From Photobacterium atrarenae (GTDB lineage: Bacteria; Pseudomonadota; Gammaproteobacteria; Enterobacterales; Vibrionaceae), in NCBI RefSeq assembly GCF_024380015.1, contig NZ_CP101509.1, positions 186,001 to 250,000 on the forward strand: a stretch of 64,000 nt of DNA, given 5' to 3'. Below are positions 1 to 9,142 of the stretch, piece after piece. Every line of letters begins with the position of its first letter. The first letter of the stretch is position 1. Made by a program: the position numbers and the translations under genes. The notes below the pieces were generated by a model, which saw nothing but the letters and a program-made list of their open reading frames with translations, had not been told where the DNA came from and searched no databases.

Positions 1-105
1 TCGCGCATCACTGCAACTGACGAAGATTCAGGTTATTTAAGCTCCGAGCAACACTTCATCGTGTTTGTGCGCGGAGCAAAGCCTTCTGACGAAGTTCTTG
101 AATAA
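1..105 (+). CDS. C-terminal end of an unidentified protein (partial)
   Basis: Frame 1 is open from the window edge and gives 34 residues ending in ...GAKPSDEVLE before a TAA stop. The start and most of the gene lie outside the window. The residues are soluble-looking (short beta-like HFIVFVRGA stretch, acidic tail) and match no family I can name. It is convergent with the histidine kinase that ends 47 bases further on; no clear terminator hairpin separates them. Confidence 0.55.
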   Translation, partial: SRITATDEDSGYLSSEQHFIVFVRGAKPSDEVLE

Positions 106-151
106 GATGTACAACATGATAGAGAGTGTTTAAAAACAATTTGGTGCGAAT

Positions 152-1633
152 CTAATCAAATCTTGCCTGCCTGTCAATGCAGACAGAGTCATTTTCACTC
201 GCTGCCGAACTAAATGTCACAGTAAATGTACTGCCCTGGCCCGGCACAGAGGCCAGCGTCATTGTCCCACCAAGATTGCGCACCATCGCCGCCGCCAGAG
301 ACAGCCCCAGCCCGTAACCTTCCGTATTGCTGCGACTTTCATCGACACGATACAAACGTTTGAAGACCAACGCCTGATGCTTTGGGGCAATACCAATGCC
401 AGTATCGGCCACTTGAAGGGCGACCCCGCCCTGTGCCAGCGCTGCCGAAGAGAGCGACACCCGGCCGCCGGATTCAGTAAACTTCAGCGCGTTATCAACC
501 AGATTAACCAGAATTTGTGTCAATTTGTCTGCGTCTGAGTCCATCATCAGACTCGGGGCCGGCTCACACTGGATCTCAATCCCTTTGAGCTCGGCAATGT
601 CCTCATACCAACTCGCCACGCGTCGCAAAATATCATTCACGTTCACCGGAGTACGCTGCACCGTTCGCTTGCCGGTTTGCTCATCATTGAGCTTCATCAA
701 CGCAGTCAGCAGATTACCCGCCTGCGCCGCGTATTCGGAGCAGTCGGCCAGCGCACTGGCCTGCAAGGCCGATTTTTCTTTCCCTTGCAGCTGGCTTAGC
801 AAGGCATTTTCCGTCGACAACTGAATTCGTGACAGTGGCGTTCGAATATCATGGGCAATCGCATCCAGGGTCCGATCCATCGTGGTCACGACGCCATGCA
901 ACCGCGAAACGGCCTCACGCACGCTGTGATTAATCGCGGCCAGTCCCTGCGGTACTTCCGCTTCACCGGCATGCCGGGCAAAAGCATCCAGCGTGCCCCG
1001 ACTCAAATCATCCAGGTGATGACCCAGCACCACGAGCGGCTGCAAGGTGTTATGAATCAATCGCCAGATAAACACCGAAGTGAAACACGCCAATAGAACC
1101 AAGGCTAGGAAGGTCATCAGCCACTGTTTCATCGCCACCGGATAACGGGCCTGGTTATCGAGCACCAGCCAAAAGGCGTGCTCCGTCCCCTGCATCCTGA
1201 GCGTCATGTAGGGGCTGGCGAGAAACGCGCTGATCCAGGAATGGTCGCCGACCTGATAGGCTGAAAAGTCGAGATCCGCAGGAATTTGCCGCTCCCCGGC
1301 CAGAAACCGGACTTGGGCTTTCTCACCGGGCATCGCTTCTGCCGTTGTATTTGGCATAACAAACGCTGCGATATGGTTGTCCACCAGTCGTTGCGGATTG
1401 GCTCGGATCACATGAACCAGCTTGTCATCGGACTCAAACTTGAGGATCCGCTGATACTCCACCGACAAGGAGGTCATGATTTTGGTCTCGACCCGATACA
1501 GGTCGTAAAAAAAAATGCCGCCAACCACGGCTTCAATCATCAGCAGCGCCAACAGCAAAATGGCCATAAACTTGCGAAACAGCTGGCGCTGAGTCAGGGC
1601 CAGGGCAACTTCAACCTTCTGCTTTGAGGACAT
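152..1633 (-). CDS. Sensor histidine kinase of an OmpR-type two-component system
   Basis: Inner-membrane sensor kinase of 493 residues. A membrane segment lies near residues 22-43, then a periplasmic sensor region of about 120 residues, and a second membrane segment near 170-190. The HAMP-like linker leads to the phospho-acceptor box IAHDIRTPLSR (His near residue 265), followed by the N box (VDNALKFTESGG) and G boxes (VADTGIGI, GYGLGLSL) of the HATPase domain. All catalytic motifs look intact. Its start overlaps the end of the response regulator by 23 bases, so the two are translationally coupled. The signal is unknown. The operator beside the regulator hints at a CusS/HprS-like metal or redox role, but that is inference and the sensor domain is not obviously CusS. 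Confidence 0.88.
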   Translation of the reverse strand: MSSKQKVEVALALTQRQLFRKFMAILLLALLMIEAVVGGIFFYDLYRVETKIMTSLSVEYQRILKFESDDKLVHVIRANPQRLVDNHIAAFVMPNTTAEAMPGEKAQVRFLAGERQIPADLDFSAYQVGDHSWISAFLASPYMTLRMQGTEHAFWLVLDNQARYPVAMKQWLMTFLALVLLACFTSVFIWRLIHNTLQPLVVLGHHLDDLSRGTLDAFARHAGEAEVPQGLAAINHSVREAVSRLHGVVTTMDRTLDAIAHDIRTPLSRIQLSTENALLSQLQGKEKSALQASALADCSEYAAQAGNLLTALMKLNDEQTGKRTVQRTPVNVNDILRRVASWYEDIAELKGIEIQCEPAPSLMMDSDADKLTQILVNLVDNALKFTESGGRVSLSSAALAQGGVALQVADTGIGIAPKHQALVFKRLYRVDESRSNTEGYGLGLSLAAAMVRNLGGTMTLASVPGQGSTFTVTFSSAASENDSVCIDRQARFD

Positions 1634-2300
1634 AGCCGACGCCTCGGATAGTGTGGATTAAGGGTAAGTCAAAGTGCTTATCCACTTTGCCGCGTAAGCG
1701 GCAGACCAGTACATCAACCACATTGGTCTGCGGATCGAACTGATAGCCCCACACCTGCTCCAGGATTGCCGTTTTCGACAGCACTTTTTCCGGGTGCTGC
1801 AACAACAACTGCACCAACATAAACTCCCGCTGATTGAGTGGGATCGGTTGTCCGCCGCGATGCAATGTATGTTTGAGTAAATCCAGGGTAAGATCATGAT
1901 AACTCAGCTGATGCGCGGGTGCGGCCTGAGACTGGCTTCTGCGGGTTAGGATCTGGCAGCGGGCCAGCAACTCGGAAAAGGCAAACGGCTTGACCAGATA
2001 GTCGTCCGCACCGGAGCGAAGCCCCAGCACCCGCTCTTCAACGGAATGTTTGGCGCTGAGAATAATCACCGGGGTGGTATGCCCCATGCCACGCAGCTCG
2101 GCAAGCACTTGCAGCCCGTCTTTCTTCGGCAACATCAAATCCAGCACAATGACGTCATAGTGGGCGGTGGTCGCAAAATGCAGCCCGTCAACGCCATCGC
2201 CGGCCTGAGTCACGGTATATCCTTCCTGCATAAAGCCCTGAGTCAGAAACCGGGTGATGTGCAGATCATCTTCGATCAGTAATACGTTCACTGGATCCAT
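1611..2300 (-). CDS. OmpR/PhoB-family response regulator (CusR/HprR-like)
   Basis: A 229-residue DNA-binding regulator. The receiver domain has the acidic pair in LLIEDDLH, the phospho-acceptor Asp in VIVLDLMLP and the conserved Lys in YLVKPF. A winged-helix Trans_reg_C domain ends in IRGVGYVLKAEG. The segment DYLVKPFAFSELLARC and the overall sequence resemble the CusR/HprR (YedW) branch. ATG at 2300 is preceded by a weak AGG. It overlaps the kinase gene downstream and is divergent from the HbpS-like gene; a perfect palindrome lies about 50 bases upstream and is the likely site of autoregulation and control of the divergent gene. Confidence 0.9.
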   Translation of the reverse strand: MDPVNVLLIEDDLHITRFLTQGFMQEGYTVTQAGDGVDGLHFATTAHYDVIVLDLMLPKKDGLQVLAELRGMGHTTPVIILSAKHSVEERVLGLRSGADDYLVKPFAFSELLARCQILTRRSQSQAAPAHQLSYHDLTLDLLKHTLHRGGQPIPLNQREFMLVQLLLQHPEKVLSKTAILEQVWGYQFDPQTNVVDVLVCRLRGKVDKHFDLPLIHTIRGVGYVLKAEG

Positions 2301-2350
2301 CAGCCTGTGTGGGGAATAACCAGTTCACTGTATCAGCTTTTCTGGTCGAA

Positions 2351-2386
2351 TTTCAGGAACATTACAACCTTGTAATGTTCCTGAAA
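2351..2386. promoter_or_regulatory. Perfect 17-bp inverted repeat (candidate response-regulator operator)
   Basis: The arms TTTCAGGAACATTACAA (2351-2367) and TTGTAATGTTCCTGAAA (2370-2386) are exact reverse complements separated by CC. The site lies between the divergent response-regulator and HbpS-like genes. The core CATTACAA-N2-TTGTAATG is, from memory, the box published for E. coli CusR and HprR. No T-run follows, so an operator is more likely than a terminator. Confidence 0.75.
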
Positions 2387-2458
2387 GCCTCCGGCAATCC
2401 CGATGTCGCTAACCTGACAGCACGTACCCAAACACCACCCCGCTTCATGGAGGATCAC

Positions 2459-2962
2459 ATGACACCTTTAAAAAATACGCTATTGAGCACTATCTTCGCA
2501 GGTCTGGCTGCAACGTCTTTCCAAGCCAGCGCCGAGGATCAGACAGCCACGATTTCTATTGCCCAAATCTCATCAGCCACGGCATTTACACTGAGTCAAG
2601 AGGCTGTAGCGCAGTGTGCGGCCAAAGGCTACACCGTCTCCGCCACCGTTGTGGATGTCACCGGCAACGTCATTGCACAGCTTCGCGCAGACAATGCGGG
2701 CAAGCACACCCTCGACAGCTCGCGCAAGAAAGCCTTCACCGCCGCCAGCATGAAACAACCGACAGCCAGCCTGATGAAAACCATCGCGGATAAGCCGATG
2801 CTGCAACCGCTGAAAGATATGGATGACAACCTGTTGCTCCTGGCAGGCGGCCTGCCGCTGACCGTCAACAATACCGTCATTGGCGCCATTGGTGTCGGCG
2901 GCGCACCGGGCGGCCACCTGGATGTGCAGTGCGCGGAAGCAGCGATCAACAAGGTGCTGTGA
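2459..2962 (+). CDS. Periplasmic GlcG/HbpS-like (DUF336) protein
   Basis: Encodes 168 residues. An N-terminal signal peptide (TPLKNTLLSTIFAGLAATSF, cut near AQA/SAE) targets it to the periplasm. The rest is a DUF336 (haem-degrading/GlcG) fold: VSATVVDVTGNVIAQLRADN, SRKKAFTAAS, and the glycine-rich end GAIGVGGAPGGHLDVQCA. HbpS of Streptomyces, in this family, binds haem and modulates the SenS-SenR two-component system. The start at 2459 has GGAGG five bases upstream; the frame is open further upstream but without a ribosome site. It is divergent from a two-component system across a palindrome, which suggests a regulatory or sensory partner role. A bidirectional terminator follows. Confidence 0.82.
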   Translation: MTPLKNTLLSTIFAGLAATSFQASAEDQTATISIAQISSATAFTLSQEAVAQCAAKGYTVSATVVDVTGNVIAQLRADNAGKHTLDSSRKKAFTAASMKQPTASLMKTIADKPMLQPLKDMDDNLLLLAGGLPLTVNNTVIGAIGVGGAPGGHLDVQCAEAAINKVL

Positions 2963-2987
2963 TTCACACCGCCCCGGTTACCCGAAA

Positions 2988-3017
2988 AAAACAGGTGCTC
3001 GATTGAGCGCCTGTTTT
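2988..3017. terminator. Bidirectional rho-independent terminator
   Basis: Stem AAAACAGGTGCTC / GAGCGCCTGTTTT (one G-T pair) around loop GATT, with A-run and T-run on the two sides. It separates the HbpS-like gene from the convergent helicase gene. Confidence 0.8.
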
Positions 3018-3068
3018 CGTTGAAATCAGGCTTACATGAAGCAAGGGCTACATGAAGTGAGGGCTACA

Positions 3069-4268
3069 TCAGCCTTTGTCCTGCGGCTGACGCTTGTGTT
3101 TCGGGACATAATTGAGGATCGAGATCGGCACCGGTTTTTTCGGTGCAAAACCTTCCACTTCCCGGCGCTCAATCAGATGGCCCAGGCGGCTTTCGATCAT
3201 GCACAGATTTTTGAAGTTGTCTTTCGAGACAAACGAGATCGCCTCGCCCGAGGCATTTGCCCGGCCGGTCCGGCCAATCCGGTGGACATATTCATCCGCC
3301 GGGAACGGCAAATCATAGTTGACGACACGGGGTAGTTCTTCGATGTCGATCCCGCGCGCCGCAACCCCAGTCGCCACCAGATATTTCAGACTGCCGGCTT
3401 TAAAATCTTCCAGCAACTGAGCCCGTGCGGCCTGGCTACGCCCGCTGTGGAACGCTTCCGCGAAAATGCCGCGTTTTTCCAACTGAGACGCCAGCTTTGC
3501 CGCGCCGTGTTTGGTTTCGATGAAAATCAGCGCCTGATCCCACTGGTTTTCGTTGATTAAGTGGCTCAACAAAGCCGACTTTTTATCTTTATCGACCGTG
3601 ATCAGCCACTGCTCAATATTGGCTTTCGATGCCTGATTGGCGGCGATGGTGATTTCATACGGATCAATCACCGCAGATTTCGCCAGATCACGCACTTTGC
3701 GCGACAGTGTCGCGGAGAACAGCAACTGCTGAATGTCTTCCGGCAGGCGATCCAGGATCTTGTTCAGATCATCGATAAAGCCCATATCCAGCATCCGGTC
3801 GGCTTCATCCAGCACCAGCATTTCAACTTCTTCGAAATACACCGCGCGCTGACCATACAGATCCAGCAGACGGCCCGGGGTAGCCACCAGCACGTCCACG
3901 CCTTCAATCAGGCGCTGTTTCTGCTGCTGCTCGTCGACCCCGCCATACATCGCCAGCGACGTCAGCCCCAGGAGCTGACCATACTGAGTGATCTTCTCTT
4001 CAACCTGAATAGCCAACTCGCGGGTCGGGACCAGGATCAGCGCCCGGATCCGCTTTTTCTTTTTCGTCTGTCCCTGGCTCAGCTTTTCCAGGATCGGCAG
4101 CACGAAGCTGGCGGTCTTACCGGTGCCGGTTTGCGCAGCGGCAATCAGGTTCTTGCCATCCAGGATCACCGGGATCGCTTTGGCCTGGATCGTGGTCGGT
4201 TGGGTATAACCGAGCGCTGCCACCGCTTGCGTCAGTGGTTTGCTCAGTCCAAGTTTAGAGAATGGCAT
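3069..4268 (-). CDS. ATP-dependent DEAD-box RNA helicase (RhlE/SrmB-like)
   Basis: A 399-residue RNA helicase core with almost no tail. Motifs in order: Q motif (LGYTQPTTIQ), I AAQTGTGKT, Ia PTRELA, II DEAD, III SAT, V TGVAARGIDIE, VI HRIGRTGR. The short C-terminus (LNYVPKHKRQPQDKG) lacks the long basic tails of DeaD or DbpA-type RNA-binding domains, so RhlE-like is the safest label. The ATG at 4268 is preceded by AGAGG four bases away, giving N-terminus MPFSKLGL; a longer start at 4289 is possible but has no better site. Probably acts in ribosome assembly or RNA decay in the cytoplasm. Confidence 0.9.
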   Translation of the reverse strand: MPFSKLGLSKPLTQAVAALGYTQPTTIQAKAIPVILDGKNLIAAAQTGTGKTASFVLPILEKLSQGQTKKKKRIRALILVPTRELAIQVEEKITQYGQLLGLTSLAMYGGVDEQQQKQRLIEGVDVLVATPGRLLDLYGQRAVYFEEVEMLVLDEADRMLDMGFIDDLNKILDRLPEDIQQLLFSATLSRKVRDLAKSAVIDPYEITIAANQASKANIEQWLITVDKDKKSALLSHLINENQWDQALIFIETKHGAAKLASQLEKRGIFAEAFHSGRSQAARAQLLEDFKAGSLKYLVATGVAARGIDIEELPRVVNYDLPFPADEYVHRIGRTGRANASGEAISFVSKDNFKNLCMIESRLGHLIERREVEGFAPKKPVPISILNYVPKHKRQPQDKG

Positions 4269-4417
4269 GGATCGCCTCTGGTTCATCAAACAATCAGGTC
4301 ACGCCTGAAACCGGCGCAACACAAGTAAGCGCGGGATTCTACCATGAACCCCGGCAAGCGCTGAGCATTTTTCCACGCGAAATGACCGACTTCAGTAACG
4401 AGAGTCATCTTCGAGGG

Positions 4418-5053
4418 TCAATCCCGAACGGTTTCCCGCATAGCCATCTGTTGCCGCAAGGCAGCAGCCGCATCACGCGGTGAATCGGCGTGACAAATGG
4501 CCGAGACCAGCGCAATCCCGTCAACGCCCGTTTCCACCACCGCATCAAGGTTAGCCGCGTTGATTCCGCCAATCGCAACGATGGGATAACTACTTTGGGC
4601 AATCGCCCTGGCCAGCCCGTCAATGCCCCACGCTTTCTTGATGTCGGTTTTGGTCGGGGTGGTAAAAATCGCACTCAGCCCCAGATAGTCCAGCGGGAGA
4701 AACTCAGCTTCCATCAGTTGCTGCTCGTTTTCAATCGACAAGCCGAGCAGCTTGTCTTCCCCAATCAATCGGCGCGCCAGCGCCGCTGGCATATCAGATT
4801 GTCCCAGATGGACACCATCGGCATCGACCGCCAGGGCGACATCGACGCGATCGTTGATGATCAAAGGCACACCCGTGCCGCGAAGGATGTCTTTCACCGC
4901 CTGTGCCCGCTCGATAAACGCGCGAACATCACCGTGCTTTTCCCGCACCTGCACCATGGTCACCCCGCCCGCAACGGCTTGTGCCACAACCGAGGTCAGG
5001 GTCGCGAGATCTTGCTGATCGTCTGTCACCAGATATAAATGATATGGGTTCAC
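4418..5053 (-). CDS. thiE: Thiamine-phosphate synthase ThiE
   Basis: A 211-residue TIM-barrel enzyme that joins HMP diphosphate to HET phosphate to form thiamine phosphate. Family motifs are all present: VTMVQVREK (diphosphate-binding Arg and Lys), ADGVHLGQSDMP, LSIENEQQ, LSAIFTTPTKTD and VAIGGINAANL. It follows thiM by 11 bases and is last in the operon, so it is under the upstream TPP riboswitch. Together with ThiM this is a thiazole-salvage arm; thiD, which supplies HMP diphosphate, is not in the window. Confidence 0.95.
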   Translation of the reverse strand: MNPYHLYLVTDDQQDLATLTSVVAQAVAGGVTMVQVREKHGDVRAFIERAQAVKDILRGTGVPLIINDRVDVALAVDADGVHLGQSDMPAALARRLIGEDKLLGLSIENEQQLMEAEFLPLDYLGLSAIFTTPTKTDIKKAWGIDGLARAIAQSSYPIVAIGGINAANLDAVVETGVDGIALVSAICHADSPRDAAAALRQQMAMRETVRD

Positions 5054-5064
5054 AACAGTGTTCC

Positions 5065-5850
5065 TTATGCTAACTTCAGGCGCTGGCGCAGTGTGGTTTC
5101 ATCGAGCTGATACAGTGCATCGAGCAGGTTAAGCTGCAGGCTTCCGGGCCCGGCGGACTGCTCGGCGGCGATTTCTCCGGCCACCCCCAGGACAGCGGCG
5201 GCGGCAAGCCCAGTGGTTTCACCTACTGCCGCAAAAGCGCCGGTCAGTGCCGACAGCGTACAGCCCATCCCGGTGACAGACGGCATCATGGCATGGCCGT
5301 TGCGCAGCCGAACCTCGCCTTCCGCGGTTACCACGACATCGGTCGCGCCTGAAATCACCACATTGCACCCATGAACCTCGGCCAGATGACGCGCCGTCCC
5401 CACGGCAGCTTCACTGCTGTCCAGTGCATCCACCCCTTTGCTCTGGCCTGCTTCTCCGGCCAACGCAATAATCTCCGAAGCATTGCCGCGGATGATCAGC
5501 TGCGCTGCCGCCTGGGCGATCTGACGCGACGTTTGGGTACGCAGGGTGCTGGCCCCACAACCGACCGGATCCAGCACCACCGGCTTGCCATGTCGATTTG
5601 CTTGCTCAACGGCATAAGCCATGCGCGGCGTCCAGGAACTATCCAGGGTGCCGATATTCACCACCAACGCACCGGCAAAGCTCATCATTTCAGCCATTTC
5701 TTCACGCGAATGCGCCATGATCGGGGATGCACCCAGTGCCAGCAACGCATTGGCGGTGTTGTTCATGACAACGTAATTGGTGATATTGACCACCAGCGGC
5801 TTTTGCTGACGCACGGCATTCAGTGCGGAGACGATAGTTTCGGTATTCAT
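5065..5850 (-). CDS. thiM: Hydroxyethylthiazole kinase ThiM
   Basis: A 261-residue ribokinase-like enzyme that phosphorylates 4-methyl-5-(2-hydroxyethyl)thiazole for thiamine salvage. Visible motifs: [20 protein letters not shown] at the N-terminus, [18 protein letters not shown] and the anion-hole/catalytic segment [13 protein letters not shown]. Length matches the family. The start ATG at 5850 has TGAGGA upstream. An imperfect inverted repeat (GCGTCAC...GTGACGC) sits just before the ribosome site and could be part of the riboswitch expression platform. Operon: riboswitch, thiM, thiE. Confidence 0.95.
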   Translation of the reverse strand: MNTETIVSALNAVRQQKPLVVNITNYVVMNNTANALLALGASPIMAHSREEMAEMMSFAGALVVNIGTLDSSWTPRMAYAVEQANRHGKPVVLDPVGCGASTLRTQTSRQIAQAAAQLIIRGNASEIIALAGEAGQSKGVDALDSSEAAVGTARHLAEVHGCNVVISGATDVVVTAEGEVRLRNGHAMMPSVTGMGCTLSALTGAFAAVGETTGLAAAAVLGVAGEIAAEQSAGPGSLQLNLLDALYQLDETTLRQRLKLA

Positions 5851-6066
5851 ATGCTTCCTCAGGCGTCACTGTGACGCGGCCTTGTCACGCTCACCGGTGA
5901 GCGGTTCATTTTGGGGAATACCTGAACAGAAATGATGTCAGCGGGAAACAGCCATTTGACGGCACACAAAGGCTGGATTTATCAGGCAGATACATCGGGC
6001 TGGAGAAGGAGAACAGCGCCCGGCGATCTATTTATTGAGGCGGAGGCATGATACCTTCCATCGCAA

Positions 6067-6152
6067 GCGGTATAGTTCCCTACGCCAGTGTTAACTGAAT
6101 CAGGTTCAACGGGTCTCGCAATGCGATCTCAGCCTAACGGCTCCCCGACTAT
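6067..6152 (-). promoter_or_regulatory. TPP (Thi-box) riboswitch
   Basis: On the minus strand the leader contains the Thi-box landmarks in order: GGGGAGCC, CTGAGAT, GACCCGTTGAACCTGAT, then GCGTAGGGAA. These are the conserved TPP aptamer core elements. The aptamer lies about 215 bases upstream of the thiM start; the intervening leader (5851-6066) holds small inverted repeats (GCTCACCGGTGAGC; GCGTCAC/GTGACGC next to the thiM ribosome site) that may form the expression platform. Confidence 0.93.
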
Positions 6153-6479
6153 TTCCCGCGATGATATCAATATTGACTGAAAGCGCAACAAGCCGTGTTG
6201 CACTTTCAGTCACTTCAACAGCTTACCCCGCGACAGTCCGCTCCCAAATCGAACGCACCGTCAGGGTTGAGAAGCCCAGTTTTTTACAATTCAGTACATG
6301 CAACACAAGTTTTACATCACAGCAAAATTGAGATCCGATCAAAAGGACAGCCCAGAAACTTGAATTTGCTCTCAACTCGACGAATAGGTGATCGCCATTG
6401 CCGCTGTTAACCTGCTGACTCAAAAGAAATTACGCTTTCTTTACGGCCAGCATTCCCCGAACTCTGATAAAGTCACCCC
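6153..6479. other. Non-coding interval between riboswitch and KdpD-like gene
   Basis: About 327 bases. It must hold the minus-strand thi promoter and the plus-strand promoter of the potassium operon. Short open frames on both strands lack ribosome sites and family resemblance. I see no clear operator, RNA or repeat. Confidence 0.5.
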
Positions 6480-7619
6480 ATGTTCAGTCAACGACCCCAA
6501 GTTATGAAAGCCTCTGCACCCCAACGGACGATCAAAACGCAACGATTTGCCCGGGCGCGGCATTTCACCCAAGCGAATTGTGCCGGTACACGGCATTTTA
6601 CCAAGCCGTGGCTGTTTGCGGCCTTCACCACCCTCGCCGCGCTGGCGGTGAGTGCCCTGCTCGACCACTGGCTTCACTCCACCGCGGCAGTTTTGCTGAT
6701 CCTACAACTCGGTGTGGTCTGGGTGGCTTTACATGGGGATCGATTCCGGGCGTTCGCCGCCGCCGTGTGCAGCGCGCTGAGTTTCAACTTTTTCTTTACT
6801 GCACCACGCTTTTCCCTGCAGATGTTCCACCCCAGTGACATCATGAACCTGGGGGTGTTCCTGCTCGTTGCCCTGATCACCAGCCAGCTGGCCGAGCACT
6901 ACCGCCGTCAGCAACAGGCGCTGAAACAAGCAACCCTGCGCAGTAACATTCTGCTGTCCGTCTCCCATGATCTGCGCACGCCGCTCTCCACCATCATCGG
7001 AACGCTCAGTACTTTGCAGGCGTATCGCAGCAAGCTGGCAGAGCCGCAACAGGAAGAGTTGCTGCAAAGTGCAATGGATGAAAGCCATCGCTTACACCAC
7101 TATATCGAGAACCTGCTGCAGGCGACGAAACTGCAATGGGATCAAGTCACGTTGCAAACGACGGAACAGTCGATTGCCCCGATCGTGCATGCAGCCTGCC
7201 GCCGGGAGCGCAGCGATCGGATTGTTTTGCACATCATCCCGGATCTACCCCGGGTGCATGTTCAGGCTTCCCTGCTGGAACAGGCGCTGTTCAATGTGAT
7301 TGATAATGCAGTCGCTTATTCTCCGGCGCAGGAGAAAGTCAGGGTTGAGGTCTACCAAGACGGCGATCAGGTAACCCTGGATATCTGCGATCAGGGTCCG
7401 GGGATCCCGCCGGACCAGCACCAGCAGGTATTTGACCTGTTCTACTCTCAGCGCCCCGGTAATCAGGCGGACGGTGGATCTGGTATGGGCCTGACCGTCA
7501 CTAAAAGTATTATCGACGCCCACCGAGGCACCATTGCCATTGTGCCGGTTGACCAAGGCTGCACCATCCGAATCCAGCTTCCTTGTTACGAGGAGCTCTG
7601 TCACGAGGATCTGTCATGA
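6480..7619 (+). CDS. Shortened KdpD-type sensor histidine kinase (DUF4118-HisKA-HATPase)
   Basis: A 379-residue kinase matching only the C-terminal half of KdpD. Residues about 45-135 carry the four-helix membrane module of KdpD, with the signature SFNFFFTAPRFSLQ. The acceptor box is VSHDLRTPLSTIIGTLS, the N box NVIDNAVAYSP, and the G boxes CDQGPGIPPD and GSGMGLTVTKSI. The cytoplasmic KdpD/USP domains (roughly the first 390 residues of E. coli KdpD) are absent. The start is uncertain: neither ATG 6480 nor ATG 6504 has a good ribosome site. It overlaps kdpE by four bases (ATGA) and heads a run into ktrA-ktrB. Confidence 0.88.
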   Translation: MFSQRPQVMKASAPQRTIKTQRFARARHFTQANCAGTRHFTKPWLFAAFTTLAALAVSALLDHWLHSTAAVLLILQLGVVWVALHGDRFRAFAAAVCSALSFNFFFTAPRFSLQMFHPSDIMNLGVFLLVALITSQLAEHYRRQQQALKQATLRSNILLSVSHDLRTPLSTIIGTLSTLQAYRSKLAEPQQEELLQSAMDESHRLHHYIENLLQATKLQWDQVTLQTTEQSIAPIVHAACRRERSDRIVLHIIPDLPRVHVQASLLEQALFNVIDNAVAYSPAQEKVRVEVYQDGDQVTLDICDQGPGIPPDQHQQVFDLFYSQRPGNQADGGSGMGLTVTKSIIDAHRGTIAIVPVDQGCTIRIQLPCYEELCHEDLS

Positions 7620-8317
7620 CGCCCTACACCATCCTCATCATTGATGATGAGCCGCAAATCCAGACTTTCATCCGTATTGCCCTTTCGGCCGAAGGGTTTC
7701 AGTCCGTCAGTGCAACAAATGTGGCTGAAGCGCAGGCGCAAATCAACACAGCAGCGCCCGACCTGATCATTCTGGATTTGGGTCTGCCGGACGGGGACGG
7801 CAGCGACTTGCTGCAACGCCTGCGCCGTGACCAGCCCACGCCGGTACTGGTGCTGACCGCCCGGGATGAAGAGGACGAAAAAGTCCGCCTGCTCGAACTC
7901 GGCGCCAACGACTATTTAAGCAAGCCGTTCGGGATCCGCGAGCTGATGGCCCGCATCAAAGTGCTGCTGCGCGATCTCATCCCTGCCGAAAAGCCGGCGA
8001 ACAAGCTGGTGTTTGAACAAATGACCCTGGATATAGAACGCCACGAGGTGCTGCTTAACCACCAGCCGATTTCCCTGTCAAAAAAAGAGTTCGCCCTGCT
8101 CTCGACGCTGGCCCGCCATGCCGGGGAGCTGGTCAAGCAAGATCACTTGCTGCGCGATATCTGGGGAGAGACGCATCAGGACGATACCCATTACCTCCGG
8201 ATCTTCATCAGCCAGCTCAGGCGAAAATTAAATGATGATGCCGACCAGCCCCGGTTTATCAAAACCGAACCGGGGATCGGCTACCGCTTTTTGCCCGAGC
8301 TGATCCATCGCGAATAG
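7616..8317 (+). CDS. kdpE: KdpE-type response regulator
   Basis: A 233-residue OmpR-family regulator. Receiver: IDDEPQIQTFIRIAL, phospho-acceptor in LIILDLGLPDGDG, and Lys in DYLSKPFGIREL, which are close to KdpE. The winged-helix DNA-binding domain ends TEPGIGYRFLPE. The start ATG at 7616 overlaps the kinase stop. In E. coli KdpE activates kdpFABC; no kdpFABC gene is present here and the next genes are ktrA and ktrB, so KtrAB is the likely target (inference). Confidence 0.9.
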   Translation: MTPYTILIIDDEPQIQTFIRIALSAEGFQSVSATNVAEAQAQINTAAPDLIILDLGLPDGDGSDLLQRLRRDQPTPVLVLTARDEEDEKVRLLELGANDYLSKPFGIRELMARIKVLLRDLIPAEKPANKLVFEQMTLDIERHEVLLNHQPISLSKKEFALLSTLARHAGELVKQDHLLRDIWGETHQDDTHYLRIFISQLRRKLNDDADQPRFIKTEPGIGYRFLPELIHRE

Positions 8318-8485
8318 ACCCGCGGTATCACCGAGCCGCATGGTGACACTCGGCTCCATACCCGCATAAACCACAGCATCAGGCAGCCCGTTTCTGACGG
8401 GATGCCGGCTCAAGCATGCCCGAAATGACTCGGGTCGGCTTTGTACACCTTCAACACAGAGATTAATACGAAACGAGGAATAAAT

Positions 8486-9139
8486 ATGGCTCACTTTACT
8501 GTCATTGGGCTTGGCCGCTTCGGCATCGCAGCCAGTCTGGAACTCATTCATCTGGGACACACCGTGACCGGGGTCGACCGAAGTGCCACGGTTGCCGACA
8601 AATATGTCGAGGAACTCACCCAAACCGTCATTTGCGATGCCACCGATGAAAATGCCCTGCGCGAACTGGACTTATCCAACAGCGATGCCGTGCTGGTCGC
8701 GATCGGGGCCGACATGCAGTCCAGCCTGCTGTGTACCTTGAGCCTCAAAAATATCGGCGTTCGGGAAATCTGGGTCAAAGCCAGCACCAAGGCTCACCAC
8801 ACCATCGTCTCGAAACTCGGCGTGTCGCGGATTATCCATCCGGAAGAGGAAATGGGCATGCGGGTTGCTCAAGCGCTCCATTACCCGATGGTGCACAACT
8901 ACCTTGCCCTCGGCCATGGCATGTATGTGGTTGAAGTCCACGTCAAATCCGCCTGGCAGGATCACAGCTTAAGCCAGATCCTCGAGCGCACCAGCACCTC
9001 AATCGATGTGCTGCTGCTCAAGCGGGATCAGCAGACCCTGACCCAACTCCCGCTGAATTTTCGCGTCCAGCCCGATGACATCCTGCTGCTCAGCGGCTCG
9101 CGTGCAGCACTCACTCAACTGGCACCAAGGTTGGTATAA
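8486..9139 (+). CDS. ktrA: KtrA, regulatory RCK subunit of the Ktr potassium transporter
   Basis: A 217-residue peripheral membrane protein. The N-terminal TrkA-N/RCK domain has the nucleotide-binding GLGRFG and the acidic residue at the end of beta-2 (VTGVDRS). The C-terminal TrkA-C domain follows (about residues 135-217). It forms an octameric ring on KtrB and gates transport in response to ATP/ADP. Start ATG 8486 has GAGG seven bases upstream. It is 168 bases after kdpE, a gap with a GAGCCG/CGGCTC inverted repeat that might attenuate transcription, and three bases before ktrB. Confidence 0.93.
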   Translation: MAHFTVIGLGRFGIAASLELIHLGHTVTGVDRSATVADKYVEELTQTVICDATDENALRELDLSNSDAVLVAIGADMQSSLLCTLSLKNIGVREIWVKASTKAHHTIVSKLGVSRIIHPEEEMGMRVAQALHYPMVHNYLALGHGMYVVEVHVKSAWQDHSLSQILERTSTSIDVLLLKRDQQTLTQLPLNFRVQPDDILLLSGSRAALTQLAPRLV

Positions 9140-9142
9140 CCC

